The position numbers and the translations under genes were made by a program. Below, one piece after another: positions 9,701 through 17,251 of a stretch of DNA of 64,000 bases. Source of the DNA: Flavobacterium zepuense. Its GTDB lineage: Bacteria > Bacteroidota > Bacteroidia > Flavobacteriales > Flavobacteriaceae. The notes below the pieces were generated by a model. It was not told the DNA's origin and did no database searches. It worked only from the letters and a program-made list of their open reading frames with translations. Each line of letters opens with the position of its first letter. Positions within the stretch are counted from its first letter, which is position 1. Where the stretch lies: NCBI RefSeq assembly GCF_007097145.1, contig NZ_VJVZ01000014.1, positions 62,001 through 126,000 of the forward strand. Direction: 5' to 3'.

Positions 9701-10110
9701 GCGATGCCGGTAAACTACTTGAGATTTATAAAGAACAGCAGGAGCTACGCGAGCAATTGCAGCGCGCTTTAGAGAAAGAAGGTATGGGTGGCAATGGCCA
9801 GGCCGCCATGAGGCAGATGAAGGATATAGAAAAGCAATTGCTTAATAAAGGGTTTAATGCCCAAACGATGCAAAAGATGCAGAACCTAAACCATGAGTTA
9901 CTCAAGCTTGATAAAGCTATGAAACAACAGGGCGAAGAGAATAAAAGGCAAAGCCAAACCAACAAGAAGGAGTTTAACAACACAGCTGCGCAACTGCCTG
10001 AGGCACTAAAAGAATATTTAAATAGCGTAGAGATTTTAAATAGACAAACCTTACCTTTGCGCCCAAATTTTAACCAAAAGGTGCAAACCTATTTTAAGAA
10101 GAATGATTAG
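6781..10110 (+). CDS. DUF4175 family membrane protein with long coiled coil
   Basis: A 1109-residue protein of unknown function. There are two N-terminal membrane helices (about 25-50 and 54-82), a third near 150-170, an extracytoplasmic beta-rich region (about 190-480), then a very long Lys/Glu/Gln-rich coiled coil (about 483-770), a Gly/Gln/Lys-rich low-complexity linker (about 900-977) and a helical end. This is the Flavobacterial DUF4175 architecture. The start is a TTG at 6781; no in-frame ATG exists close upstream or soon after it. Its last 8 bases overlap the ybeY start, so the two are probably translationally coupled. Confidence 0.8.
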   Translation: MEAKNIIYAKLESFIKKYYTNELIRGSIFFVGIGLLYLIATLLVEYFLWLPSSGRVALFWVFIVVELFLLFRFILFPLFKLFKLQKGIDYKQASAIIGSHFSEVKDKLTNFLQLSYEPQQSELLLASIEQKANSLQPVPFTNAVNFKKNVKYVPYAAVPLLLILFFMLSGNSAVLTKSFDRVVHYDTHYAPPAPFEFIVVNNPLMAQQDTDFVLEVKTRGTVIPENAMITIGNENYYLETVKPGVFTYKFERPTKNINFELKANDVTSQPYELNVVAVPTIANFEMTLQFPDYLGKKAEVIKGSGNAVVPEGTKVTWKIDALATNAIEWSSNGSTSNFISGENGFSLSKSILQNTDYQIYTSNNKIKHHDKLQYQITTIKDQYPTIAVQSAPDSLKLKKEILLGQVSDDYGLTKLQVVYYPQDNPDAAKRAGLPVKREAVDRFYYTFPDGLTIKDGVNYEYYFEVFDNDAVHNYKSSKSSVFSHRELTQDEQQEQVLQEQNSNINSLEKSIKNQDKQLSELDKLQKMGKEKSNMDFKDQKKIQDFINRQQQQDEMMKEFSKKLEDNLEQFQPEKKDEFKEELMKRLEKNEKEAEKNKKLLDELKELTNKLKEEELFDKVDQLKQQSKNNKKNLEQLVELTKRFYVEKKAEQLADKLEKLADKQDKLSEDKDNNAQKQDAINKEFDKMQQEMRDLEKQNEELKKPMDIPTDEKQEESIEKDMEKAKEELEKPGDDQKPKKDKAKPKQKSAAQKMKQMGEKMAMEMDGGEMEQMEEDVKMLRQILDNLLAYSFSQEDVMGQFKGSNNRTANFAKYLKRQQDLKLQFGHVDDSLFAMSLRNPKITEEITKEVGNVHYYVDKALADLADNVVPRGVSNQQYAITSANKLADFLSDALNSMQMQLNGSGQGQGKGKGKNGESSDPQLSDIIQKQKGLGQKMQDGMSPGAKPGEGQPGGQPGQKPGGQGGQGEGGEGSEGDAGKLLEIYKEQQELREQLQRALEKEGMGGNGQAAMRQMKDIEKQLLNKGFNAQTMQKMQNLNHELLKLDKAMKQQGEENKRQSQTNKKEFNNTAAQLPEALKEYLNSVEILNRQTLPLRPNFNQKVQTYFKKND

Positions 10111-10522
10111 TTTTAATTACGAGAATGATTTTGAGCTTAACGATGAAGCTAAGTATGAAGAGTGGATATCTGAAATTATAGATTCAGAGGATAAGACGGA
10201 AGGCGAAATCAATTACATATTTTGTAACGACGATTACCTTTTAGAAATGAACATTGAGTTTTTAAACCACGATACACTTACCGATATTATAAGCTTTGAT
10301 TACTCTATGGGTAACCTTATTAGCGGCGATATCTTTATTTCTACCGAAAGAGTAAAGGATAATGCAGTTGATTTCAACGTTTCGTTTGAAGAAGAATTAA
10401 AGCGCGTTATGGCGCATGGTGTATTGCACTACTGTGGCTACAAGGATAAATCTGAAGATGATTCTAAGGTAATGCGCGTTAAAGAAGAAGAGAAGATTGC
10501 TCTGTTCCACGTGGAACAGTAG
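10103..10522 (+). CDS. ybeY: Endoribonuclease YbeY (rRNA maturation)
   Basis: A 139-residue metallo-RNase acting in 16S rRNA 3'-end maturation and ribosome quality control. The metal-site region reads H-G-V-L-H-Y-C-G-Y-K-D-K-S-E-D-D: two of the three classical histidines (H-G-x-x-H) are present, while the third (G-Y-D-H in E. coli) is K-D-K, as I recall for other Bacteroidetes YbeY. The start overlaps the DUF4175 gene by 8 bases. The last five residues, F-H-V-E-Q, are encoded by a perfect parS palindrome (10503-10518), so the C-terminus appears to be shaped by that site. Confidence 0.9.
   Translation: MISFNYENDFELNDEAKYEEWISEIIDSEDKTEGEINYIFCNDDYLLEMNIEFLNHDTLTDIISFDYSMGNLISGDIFISTERVKDNAVDFNVSFEEELKRVMAHGVLHYCGYKDKSEDDSKVMRVKEEEKIALFHVEQ
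10503..10518. promoter_or_regulatory. parS centromere site 1 (inside the ybeY 3' end)
   Basis: TGTTCCACGTGGAACA, a perfect 16-bp palindrome (18 bp with the flanking C/G). It matches the known parS consensus bound by ParB, in the CC/GG form known from Pseudomonas. It overlaps the last codons of ybeY. Confidence 0.85.
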
Positions 10523-10549
10523 TTAAACCTCTCTTTCAAACATATAGTT

Positions 10550-10565
10550 TGTTCCACGTGGAACA
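10550..10565. promoter_or_regulatory. parS centromere site 2
   Basis: TGTTCCACGTGGAACA, identical to site 1, 47 bases further along, in the ybeY-mnmG gap. With its flanking T/A it is also an 18-bp perfect palindrome. Confidence 0.85.
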
Positions 10566-10592
10566 ACTATTTTTTACTGTAAGTTTTATAAT

Positions 10593-10608
10593 CGTTCCAC
10601 GTGGAACA
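10593..10608. promoter_or_regulatory. parS centromere site 3
   Basis: CGTTCCACGTGGAACA: the 14-bp core palindrome is perfect, with one flank changed. It lies 43 bases after site 2 and 18 bases before the mnmG start. Confidence 0.8.
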
Positions 10609-10625
10609 ATGAGAGGAAGAATATA

Positions 10626-12497
10626 ATGTTTAATGAAGTTTATGATGTTATAGTGGTTGGCGCAGGGCACGCAGGTAGCGAAGCTGCTGCGGCTGCGGCT
10701 AACATGGGCTCTAAAACCTTACTGGTTACAATGAGCCTGCAAAACATAGCCCAAATGTCGTGCAACCCTGCAATGGGGGGTATAGCAAAGGGGCAAATTG
10801 TACGCGAAATTGATGCGCTTGGTGGTTACTCAGGTATTGTTTCAGACAAGACTGCGATCCAGTTCAGGATGCTCAACAAGTCAAAAGGGCCTGCCATGTG
10901 GAGCCCACGTGTACAGAGCGACCGTATGCGTTTTGCCGAAGAGTGGAGGCTGATGCTGGAGCGTACACCTAACCTTGATTTTTACCAGGAAATGGTGTCG
11001 GGCATTATAATCGAAGATGGCAAAGTAAAGGGTATCCGTACCTCATTAGGTATCGAGATCAAAGCCAAATCGGTTGTGCTTACCAACGGCACGTTCCTGA
11101 ACGGGCTCATCCATATCGGAGAGAAACAGTTTGGCGGGGGCAGGGCAGGAGAGAGTGCTGCCTATGGCATTACCGAAGATCTTGTTCGTGCAGGGTTTGA
11201 AAGTGGCCGTATGAAGACCGGTACACCACCACGTGTAGATGGAAGATCGTTAGATTATTCTAAAATGATAGAGCAGCCCGGTGATGTAAACCCGGATAAA
11301 TTCTCTTACATGGATATAACGCAGCCCCTAAAGGAGCAGCGTTCCTGTTACATGACGTATACCTCTCAACTGGTGCACGACATCCTTAAAGAAGGGTTCG
11401 ACAGGTCGCCTATGTTTAATGGGCGTATCAAAAGCCTTGGCCCGCGTTATTGCCCAAGCATAGAAGATAAGATAAACCGCTTTGCCGATAAAGACCGCCA
11501 CCAACTTTTTGTAGAGCCGGAGGGCTGGAACACGATAGAGGTGTATGTAAACGGCTTTTCAACCTCCCTTCCGGAGGATGTTCAGTTTAAGGCACTGTGC
11601 AGCGTAGAGGGCTTTGAGAAGGTAAAATTCCTTCGTCCCGGCTACGCTATAGAGTACGATTACTTTCCGCCAACCCAGCTTAAGCATTCGCTTGAAACCA
11701 AACTGGTAGAAGGATTGTATTTCGCCGGACAGATTAATGGCACTACCGGTTACGAAGAGGCAGCATCGCAGGGCTTAATGGCGGGTATTAATGCCAGCTT
11801 GAAAGTACAGGGTAGGGATCCTTTTATTCTTAAACGTAATGAGGCTTACATAGGTGTTCTTATAGACGACCTTATCACTAAAGGCACCGAAGAGCCGTAC
11901 CGTATGTTTACTTCCCGCGCCGAATATCGTACATTACTACGCCAGGATAATGCCGATTTCAGGTTAACGCCATTGTCGTATAAAATTGGATTGGCTAAAG
12001 AAGACCGTCTTCGCCGTATGGAAAAGAAACGCGATGCGAGCGATGCGTTTGTAAACTTCTTTAAAGAAACCAGCGTTACAGTTGCAGAGGCAAACCCTAT
12101 ATTGGAAGCCAAAGAATCAAGCCCAATTGTACAGGCGGATAAAATGTTCAAGGTATTCTCACGTCCGCAGATTGACTTGGAAGACATCCTTAAATTTGAA
12201 AAGGTTCAGGAATATGTTGCAGAGCACAACCTGGATAGGGAAGTGATAGAGCAGGCTGAAATACAGGTTAAATATTCGGGTTATATAGAAAAAGAAAAAA
12301 ACAATGCTGATAAGCTTAACAGGCTTGAGGATGTAAAAATCCCGGCCGACTATGATTATTCTAAAATAAAATCATTGTCGTATGAAGCGAGGGAGAAGCT
12401 TAAAAATATAAGGCCAGTAACCATATCGCAGGCATCCCGCATTAGCGGTGTATCGCCAAGCGATGTGTCAGTACTGTTAATCCATATGGGGCGATGA
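10626..12497 (+). CDS. mnmG: tRNA uridine-5-carboxymethylaminomethyl modification enzyme MnmG (GidA)
   Basis: FAD-dependent partner of MnmE; together they install the cmnm5 group at U34 of several tRNAs. The length, 623 residues, is normal. The N-terminal FAD-binding motif is G-A-G-H-A-G-S-E-A-A, followed by M-S-C-N-P-A-M-G-G-I-A-K-G; G-T-F-L-N-G-L and the C-terminal region with S-R-A-E-Y-R-T-L-L-R-Q-D-N-A-D are also family hallmarks. Linkage of gidA to parS sites near the replication origin is common in bacteria and is seen here. The stop overlaps the next start by 4 bases. Confidence 0.97.
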   Translation: MFNEVYDVIVVGAGHAGSEAAAAAANMGSKTLLVTMSLQNIAQMSCNPAMGGIAKGQIVREIDALGGYSGIVSDKTAIQFRMLNKSKGPAMWSPRVQSDRMRFAEEWRLMLERTPNLDFYQEMVSGIIIEDGKVKGIRTSLGIEIKAKSVVLTNGTFLNGLIHIGEKQFGGGRAGESAAYGITEDLVRAGFESGRMKTGTPPRVDGRSLDYSKMIEQPGDVNPDKFSYMDITQPLKEQRSCYMTYTSQLVHDILKEGFDRSPMFNGRIKSLGPRYCPSIEDKINRFADKDRHQLFVEPEGWNTIEVYVNGFSTSLPEDVQFKALCSVEGFEKVKFLRPGYAIEYDYFPPTQLKHSLETKLVEGLYFAGQINGTTGYEEAASQGLMAGINASLKVQGRDPFILKRNEAYIGVLIDDLITKGTEEPYRMFTSRAEYRTLLRQDNADFRLTPLSYKIGLAKEDRLRRMEKKRDASDAFVNFFKETSVTVAEANPILEAKESSPIVQADKMFKVFSRPQIDLEDILKFEKVQEYVAEHNLDREVIEQAEIQVKYSGYIEKEKNNADKLNRLEDVKIPADYDYSKIKSLSYEAREKLKNIRPVTISQASRISGVSPSDVSVLLIHMGR

Positions 12498-13027
12498 GAA
12501 AATTGTTTCACGTGGAACGTATAATAAAACCCCTTTTTTCTATAAAAGGGTTTTTGGCATTAATGCTCGTGGGGTATTTAGTAACCTCGTGCATTACACC
12601 AAGGCATACGGTAGAAATTAATGATTATATTTTAGTACCCAATGGCAAACCGGTTTTGGGCAGGGAAAAAGGCCTTACCGCTTTTGTTTTTGAAAACAAT
12701 CCACGTAAAATGGTTTTTGCACAGTTTCTTGCCAACAAATATAATGTAGGCAAATATACCGAGGTTGAATACTGGACAGATATAGACGGCCATCGACTTA
12801 AGGTAATGCTGTACGAGAATGCCGAATTTGAAAAATATTTTGATGCATCAGAATATATGGTAACCAATGTAGAGCCCGATATAAATATTGTAGGATCGCG
12901 GGCAAAGTTCATTGCCCTCTCGGTAATGTCTGAAACTAACGACGATTGCCTTGCCGATGACTCGCTGTACAAAAATATTGTTACCAATTACCTTAAAAGT
13001 TTAAAAGACGAATACAACAACCTATAA
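12494..13027 (+). CDS. Uncharacterised lipoprotein
   Basis: A 177-residue protein of unknown function. It has a hydrophobic N-terminal segment ending in a lipobox (L-V-T-S-C, cysteine near residue 32), so it is predicted to be lipid-anchored. The start ATGA overlaps the mnmG stop by 4 bases. Its residues L-F-H-V-E-R are encoded by a variant parS site (12504-12519), which lengthens the region before the signal helix; an internal ATG at 12563 would leave too short a signal. It abuts the methyltransferase gene with no gap, so mnmG, this gene and the next probably form one transcript. Confidence 0.7.
   Translation: MRKLFHVERIIKPLFSIKGFLALMLVGYLVTSCITPRHTVEINDYILVPNGKPVLGREKGLTAFVFENNPRKMVFAQFLANKYNVGKYTEVEYWTDIDGHRLKVMLYENAEFEKYFDASEYMVTNVEPDINIVGSRAKFIALSVMSETNDDCLADDSLYKNIVTNYLKSLKDEYNNL
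12504..12519. promoter_or_regulatory. parS-like site 4 (inside the lipoprotein gene start)
   Basis: TGTTTCACGTGGAACG: one half matches the B. subtilis-type TGTTTCAC, the other the GTGGAAC form. The CACGTG centre is intact. It lies within the first codons of the gene after mnmG. Confidence 0.65.
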
Positions 13028-13882
13028 ATGGATTTTAAAGACGCTACTGTTTACATTACTGTAAAAGATCATTCTGTTTCCGGTGAAACATTTCAGCTCC
13101 TGCTTAACGAGGAGCTTCAGCTTTTAAAAACGCATCCGCAGCCTTTATCAGATGATCTGAGTCGTTACTATGACAGTGACGATTACATATCGCATACTGA
13201 TGGTAAACGATCGCTGTTTGAAAAGCTGTACCATGTAGTAAAAGAAAAAGCCCTCCGCGATAAAGTAAAGCTTATAGAGAACTTTCACGCGGCTAAAGGC
13301 AATTTACTGGATATTGGTGCCGGTACCGGAGATTTTTTAGTAGAGGCTAAATATCACGGCTGGTCGGTTATTGGGATAGAGCCAAGCGCAAAGGCTAAAG
13401 CCCTGGCACAATCGAAACAAATACGTTTTGCCGAAAGCCTCGCGGAAATAGAAGACCACACTATGGATGTCATTACAATGTGGCATGTACTGGAACACGT
13501 TCCTGATATTGAAAGCCACATAGCCGAATTAAAGCGTGTTCTTAAACCGGATGGGGTTATTGTTATTGCGGTGCCTAATTATAATTCGCATGATGCAAAA
13601 CATTATGGCATTTATTGGGCTGCCTATGATGTACCAAGGCACCTTTGGCATTTTAGTAAAACGGCCATTAAAAAACTTTTTGCAGTACAGGAGTTGGAGC
13701 TGATAAAAATCCTGCCAATGAAATTTGACAGTTTTTATGTGAGCCTGCTATCTGAAAAATATAAAACCGGAAAAATGAACTTTTTTAAAGGTTTTATTAA
13801 CGGATTACGCTCTAACATGAAAGCGAAGAAAAATTTGGAATATTCATCGCATATATACGTGCTAAAAAACGCTAAAAATTAA
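13028..13882 (+). CDS. Class I SAM-dependent methyltransferase
   Basis: A 284-residue protein with a clear Rossmann methyltransferase core: motif I is L-L-D-I-G-A-G-T-G-D-F-L-V-E-A near residue 95, the acidic end of beta 2 is G-I-E-P-S, and the W-H-V-L-E-H-V-P segment is typical of Methyltransf_11/23 and UbiG-like enzymes. The substrate is unknown. The C-terminal part (about 220-284) is basic. It follows the lipoprotein gene directly and is probably expressed with mnmG. Confidence 0.8.
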   Translation: MDFKDATVYITVKDHSVSGETFQLLLNEELQLLKTHPQPLSDDLSRYYDSDDYISHTDGKRSLFEKLYHVVKEKALRDKVKLIENFHAAKGNLLDIGAGTGDFLVEAKYHGWSVIGIEPSAKAKALAQSKQIRFAESLAEIEDHTMDVITMWHVLEHVPDIESHIAELKRVLKPDGVIVIAVPNYNSHDAKHYGIYWAAYDVPRHLWHFSKTAIKKLFAVQELELIKILPMKFDSFYVSLLSEKYKTGKMNFFKGFINGLRSNMKAKKNLEYSSHIYVLKNAKN

Positions 13883-13966
13883 AATAAAGCGATTTCTGAA
13901 CGTTTCACGCGGAACAACAGGGCTTTTGTTGCTGAAATTTTAAAAATCGCTTAGAGGGCTTTATTT
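13882..13966. terminator. Nested inverted repeats after the mnmG operon
   Basis: AAATAAAGC (13882-13890) pairs with GCTTTATTT (13958-13966), and AAGCGATTT (13888-13896) pairs with AAATCGCTT (13944-13952). The two pairings overlap and probably compete. The degenerate parS site lies in the loop. It may act as a terminator, but no clean U-tract follows. Confidence 0.4.
13901..13916. promoter_or_regulatory. Degenerate parS-like site 5
   Basis: CGTTTCACGCGGAACA: matches parS except that the central CACGTG is CACGCG. It lies 19 bases after the methyltransferase stop. Whether ParB would still bind is uncertain. Confidence 0.4.
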
Positions 13967-14053
13967 AAAGCCGGTTTTGATTTAATAAATTGATAGTGTC
14001 ATCAATATCCATAAATAAAAATTATACCGTAAAAATTAATAAAAAACAATGAT

Positions 14054-14084
14054 TTTGGTAGGTTGTAAGGATTTGTTACATTTA
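14054..14084 (+). promoter_or_regulatory. Putative promoter of the OmpH-like gene
   Basis: TTTG at 14054-14057, a 19-base spacer, then TACATTTA at 14077-14084, close to TAnnTTTG. The start codon lies 30 bases further on. Confidence 0.4.
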
Positions 14085-14113
14085 CCAAAAATTATAAAAC
14101 TTAAATTCAGGAA

Positions 14114-14701
14114 ATGAAAAAATCGTTAATACTACTTGGCCTTTCTCTTGCACTATTTTCATGTAATAATGATAAAGGCACTGCTGCTTCCGGTTTTAAA
14201 ACAGCGTATGTAGATACCTCTAAATTATCTAAAGAGTACGAAGCGTTTAAAGACCTTGAAACACAAAGCAAAGTTAAGCAGGAAGAAATGGGCAGGGGCC
14301 TTAGCGCAAAAGAACAACAATTAAGGCTTGATGCTGCAAGTTTTCAGAACGAAGCCCGTGCTAAAGGTGAGCAGTGGGCACAGGTTAAAATGCAGGAGCT
14401 ACAGGAAAGGCAAAGAAACCTGGGCATAGAGCAGGAAACCATTATAAAACAGCTTCAGGAAGAGTTTGGTGCTAAAAACGACAGCGCTGTAAGCAAAATG
14501 AAGAAGTACATTAAAGATTACGGCAAGAAAAACGGTTACGATTACATATACGGCAGTGGCGATGTTGCTACAAGCATTATATACGCTAAAGACGGTTACG
14601 ACCTTACAGATGAAGTACTTAAAGGCCTAAACAGCGAATATAAAAGTTCTGCACCTGCAAAACCGGCTGTAGCTCCGGCAGCAGAAGCTGAAAAAAAATA
14701 A
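14114..14701 (+). CDS. OmpH/Skp-family lipoprotein
   Basis: A 195-residue protein with a lipoprotein signal (L-A-L-F-S-C, cysteine at 17) and an OmpH/Skp domain (about 30-175): a short strand F-K-T-A-Y-V-D-T-S-K-L, a long charged helical hairpin, and the closing Y-D-Y-I-Y-G strand region. Skp proteins are trimeric periplasmic chaperones for outer-membrane proteins. Here the lipid anchor and the Pro/Ala-rich tail (about 178-195) depart from the soluble E. coli form. Single gene with its own terminator. Confidence 0.8.
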   Translation: MKKSLILLGLSLALFSCNNDKGTAASGFKTAYVDTSKLSKEYEAFKDLETQSKVKQEEMGRGLSAKEQQLRLDAASFQNEARAKGEQWAQVKMQELQERQRNLGIEQETIIKQLQEEFGAKNDSAVSKMKKYIKDYGKKNGYDYIYGSGDVATSIIYAKDGYDLTDEVLKGLNSEYKSSAPAKPAVAPAAEAEKK

Positions 14702-14724
14702 TTTACTCTGTTTAAATAGTTTAT

Positions 14725-14757
14725 AAAATGCTTCCCATTTGCGGAAGCATTTTTTTT
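14725..14757 (+). terminator. Terminator of the OmpH-like gene
   Basis: AAAATGCTTCC (14725-14735) pairs with GGAAGCATTTT (14743-14753), loop of 7, followed by T residues to 14757. Confidence 0.85.
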
Positions 14758-14818
14758 AGCATTACACAATAATTTTTTGTAAAAATCATTATTTTTCACA
14801 CCGCAAATTATACCCATT

Positions 14819-17107
14819 ATGGAAGATATTTCGGCAGCAGCCTCTTACGCTTTACGCTTTATAAATCAGACTAACAGGTCGGTATTTTTAACCGGTAAGG
14901 CGGGTACGGGCAAAACTACGCTGCTAAAAGAGATCATCCGTACCACGCACAAAAACGTGGTGGTAGTGGCACCAACCGGTATCGCCGCGCTAAATGCAGG
15001 CGGAGTTACCATACACTCCATGTTTCAGCTGCCGTTTGCGGGTTTTTTACCTACGCACAGCCAGCCGCCGCATTTTTCTGATACTGTGCGCTTTGAGACG
15101 AAAGACAGCCTTCGCCGCCACTTTGCCATGCGTGCTGAAAAGAAATCGGTTATCCTGAATATGGAACTGCTGGTGATTGATGAAGTAAGTATGCTTCGCG
15201 CCGATTTGTTAGATGCTATTGACTATATGCTGCGCAGCATCCGCCATAAAAATATGGCGTTTGGCGGGGTGCAGGTGCTCTATATTGGTGATTTGCTACA
15301 GCTGCCGCCTGTAGTGCGTAATGAAGAATGGGCCGTACTGCAAAACTATTACAGGGGCAAGTTCTTTTTCCACTCGCAGGTGGTGCAGCACAACCCGCCG
15401 GTGTACATAGAGCTGGATAAAATTTACCGCCAAACCGATGCCCGCTTTATAGGTGTGCTTAATAACCTGAGGAACAATATTATAACTAATGATGACCTTA
15501 AGGTGCTTAACGAATTTGTTAACCCCAACTTCGACCTTAAGAACAACCAGGGCTACATTACCCTTACTACACACAATGCCAAGGCCGATGCCATGAACGC
15601 CACCGCACTGGATGAGCTTGATGGCAAGGAGCATTTTTACGTACCTGAAATTGTAGACGATTTCCCGGAGAAACTATACCCCGTAGAGCATACGCTAAGG
15701 CTGAAGGTAGGGGCACAGGTAATGTTCGTTAAAAACGACCTTTCGCCAGAAAAGCGTTATTTTAATGGTAAGATAGGGGTAATCAAGTCGTTATCTAAAG
15801 AAGAGGTACTGGTGCATTTTCCTGAAGATAACATTACCATTGAGGCCGAACGTTACGAGTGGCAAAATGTGCGCTACGTGGTAGATGACATTACCAAAGA
15901 AATAAAAGAAGATATACTGGGCACGTTCGTGCATTACCCGCTTAAGCTGGCGTGGGCCATAACAGTACACAAGAGCCAGGGCCTAACGTTTGACAAAGCT
16001 GTGCTTGATGTATCGCAGGTTTTTATGCCGGGGCAGGCTTACGTTGCTTTATCGCGTTTACGTTCGTTAAACGGGCTTATTTTGCTTTCTCCGATGCGTA
16101 TGAACGGCATTAGCAATGATGCCGACGTGATGGACTATGCCAGCGGCAAGGCCGGCGAAGATGAAATGGAGCATTCGCTACAGCGTGAAACCGTAAACTT
16201 TGTAGGTAACTTTTTAAAGGACAGCTTTGACTGGCAGGACCTTGCCACGCTTTGGCAAAAGCATAAGATGAGCTACCTGCACGAGGGCGAAAAATCGGTT
16301 AAGCACCGCTATCGCGAGTGGGCGTACCGCCAGGAAGACAACATACATAATGTGCTGGATGCATCGGGTAAGTTCATGAAGCAGCTGGACAGCCTTTTTG
16401 CACAGCAAGAGGTTGATATGGCGTTTGTAAACGAGCGTATTTTAAAAGCGGTTGACTATTTTTTCCCGGCGATGGACAGCATGGCCACAGGCCTGTACAG
16501 TAAAATGGAGGAGGTAGTGCGCCTTAAACGCGCCAAGGCTTTTTTTGAAGAACTGGCCGAACTGGAGGAACTGCAAACCGCAGCGCTGATGCGGTTGTTA
16601 AAATCGAAACGGCTTATGGAGGTGGTGCTTGCCGGCGAAACTATTAGTAAAGAGAGCCTTATAACGGCACAGATACAAAATTACCGCAAAAATAAAATTG
16701 AGGATATAAGGGCTATAATGCGTGCCAACCCAACCACCATTGTTGAGGAAGAAGGGGAGGACTACACCGCACAGCGCTATGCCCCTAAAAAGAAAAAGAC
16801 CGGCGAGCCTAAAAAGACCACGCTGGAGGAAACGTATGACCTGTGGAAACAAAACCTTACCGTAGCCCAGATAGCCGAAAGGCGCAAACTTACCGAGACT
16901 ACCATTTTAAGCCACTTTGCAGGCCTTATACAAACGGGTAAAGCCATTATTGAGGATGTACTGGCGCAAGATAAGATTGAGGCGCTAAGGGAGGCTTTTA
17001 TTGGTTTTGACGGCGAATCGCTTAACGGGTTAAAAGAAAAATACGGTGACCGCTTTACATGGGGCGAACTCAGGCTTTACAAAGCCGGGCTGGGCGTAAC
17101 AAAATAA
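14819..17107 (+). CDS. Pif1/RecD-like helicase with C-terminal helix-turn-helix
   Basis: A 762-residue superfamily 1B DNA helicase. Walker A is G-K-A-G-T-G-K-T (about residue 27), the Pif1-like A-P-T-G-I-A-A-L-N follows, Walker B is V-I-D-E-V-S-M-L (about 119), and late motifs are H-K-S-Q-G-L-T-F-D (about 385) and Y-V-A-L-S-R. The C-terminal third is helical and ends with an HTH_40-type domain (about 660-720: T-V-A-Q-I-A-E-R-R-K-L-T-E-T-T-I), of the kind also found at the end of RecQ helicases. It probably resolves structured DNA. Single gene after a terminator. Confidence 0.85.
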   Translation: MEDISAAASYALRFINQTNRSVFLTGKAGTGKTTLLKEIIRTTHKNVVVVAPTGIAALNAGGVTIHSMFQLPFAGFLPTHSQPPHFSDTVRFETKDSLRRHFAMRAEKKSVILNMELLVIDEVSMLRADLLDAIDYMLRSIRHKNMAFGGVQVLYIGDLLQLPPVVRNEEWAVLQNYYRGKFFFHSQVVQHNPPVYIELDKIYRQTDARFIGVLNNLRNNIITNDDLKVLNEFVNPNFDLKNNQGYITLTTHNAKADAMNATALDELDGKEHFYVPEIVDDFPEKLYPVEHTLRLKVGAQVMFVKNDLSPEKRYFNGKIGVIKSLSKEEVLVHFPEDNITIEAERYEWQNVRYVVDDITKEIKEDILGTFVHYPLKLAWAITVHKSQGLTFDKAVLDVSQVFMPGQAYVALSRLRSLNGLILLSPMRMNGISNDADVMDYASGKAGEDEMEHSLQRETVNFVGNFLKDSFDWQDLATLWQKHKMSYLHEGEKSVKHRYREWAYRQEDNIHNVLDASGKFMKQLDSLFAQQEVDMAFVNERILKAVDYFFPAMDSMATGLYSKMEEVVRLKRAKAFFEELAELEELQTAALMRLLKSKRLMEVVLAGETISKESLITAQIQNYRKNKIEDIRAIMRANPTTIVEEEGEDYTAQRYAPKKKKTGEPKKTTLEETYDLWKQNLTVAQIAERRKLTETTILSHFAGLIQTGKAIIEDVLAQDKIEALREAFIGFDGESLNGLKEKYGDRFTWGELRLYKAGLGVTK

Positions 17108-17129
17108 GCCGCCCTGTTTAGGACGGCTT
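17106..17129. terminator. Stem-loop after the helicase gene
   Basis: AAGCCGCCC (17106-17114) pairs with GGACGGCTT (17121-17129) with one mismatch; it begins within the stop codon of the helicase gene. The T-run behind it is weak. Confidence 0.45.
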
Positions 17130-17154
17130 AATAGGCTTTATATTCTAAAATTAT

Positions 17155-17236
17155 ACCTACAAGGTCTCAAAGACCTTGCAGGAATCTCAAATAAGTTTAA
17201 TTTATCACCTGTAGGTTTCAAAAACCTTGTAGGTTA
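17155..17236. repeat. Two related small hairpins (CCTACAAGGTCT... family)
   Basis: The first hairpin (17155-17182) has AAGGTCT-CAA-AGACCTT extended by CCTAC/GCAGG. The second (17207-17236) has the related arms CCTGTAGGTTT and AAACCTTGTAGG. They lie between two convergent genes. I recognise this as the type of short palindrome that is dispersed in Flavobacterial intergenic regions. Confidence 0.6.
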
Positions 17237-17251
17237 AGAATGCCTAAGCAA

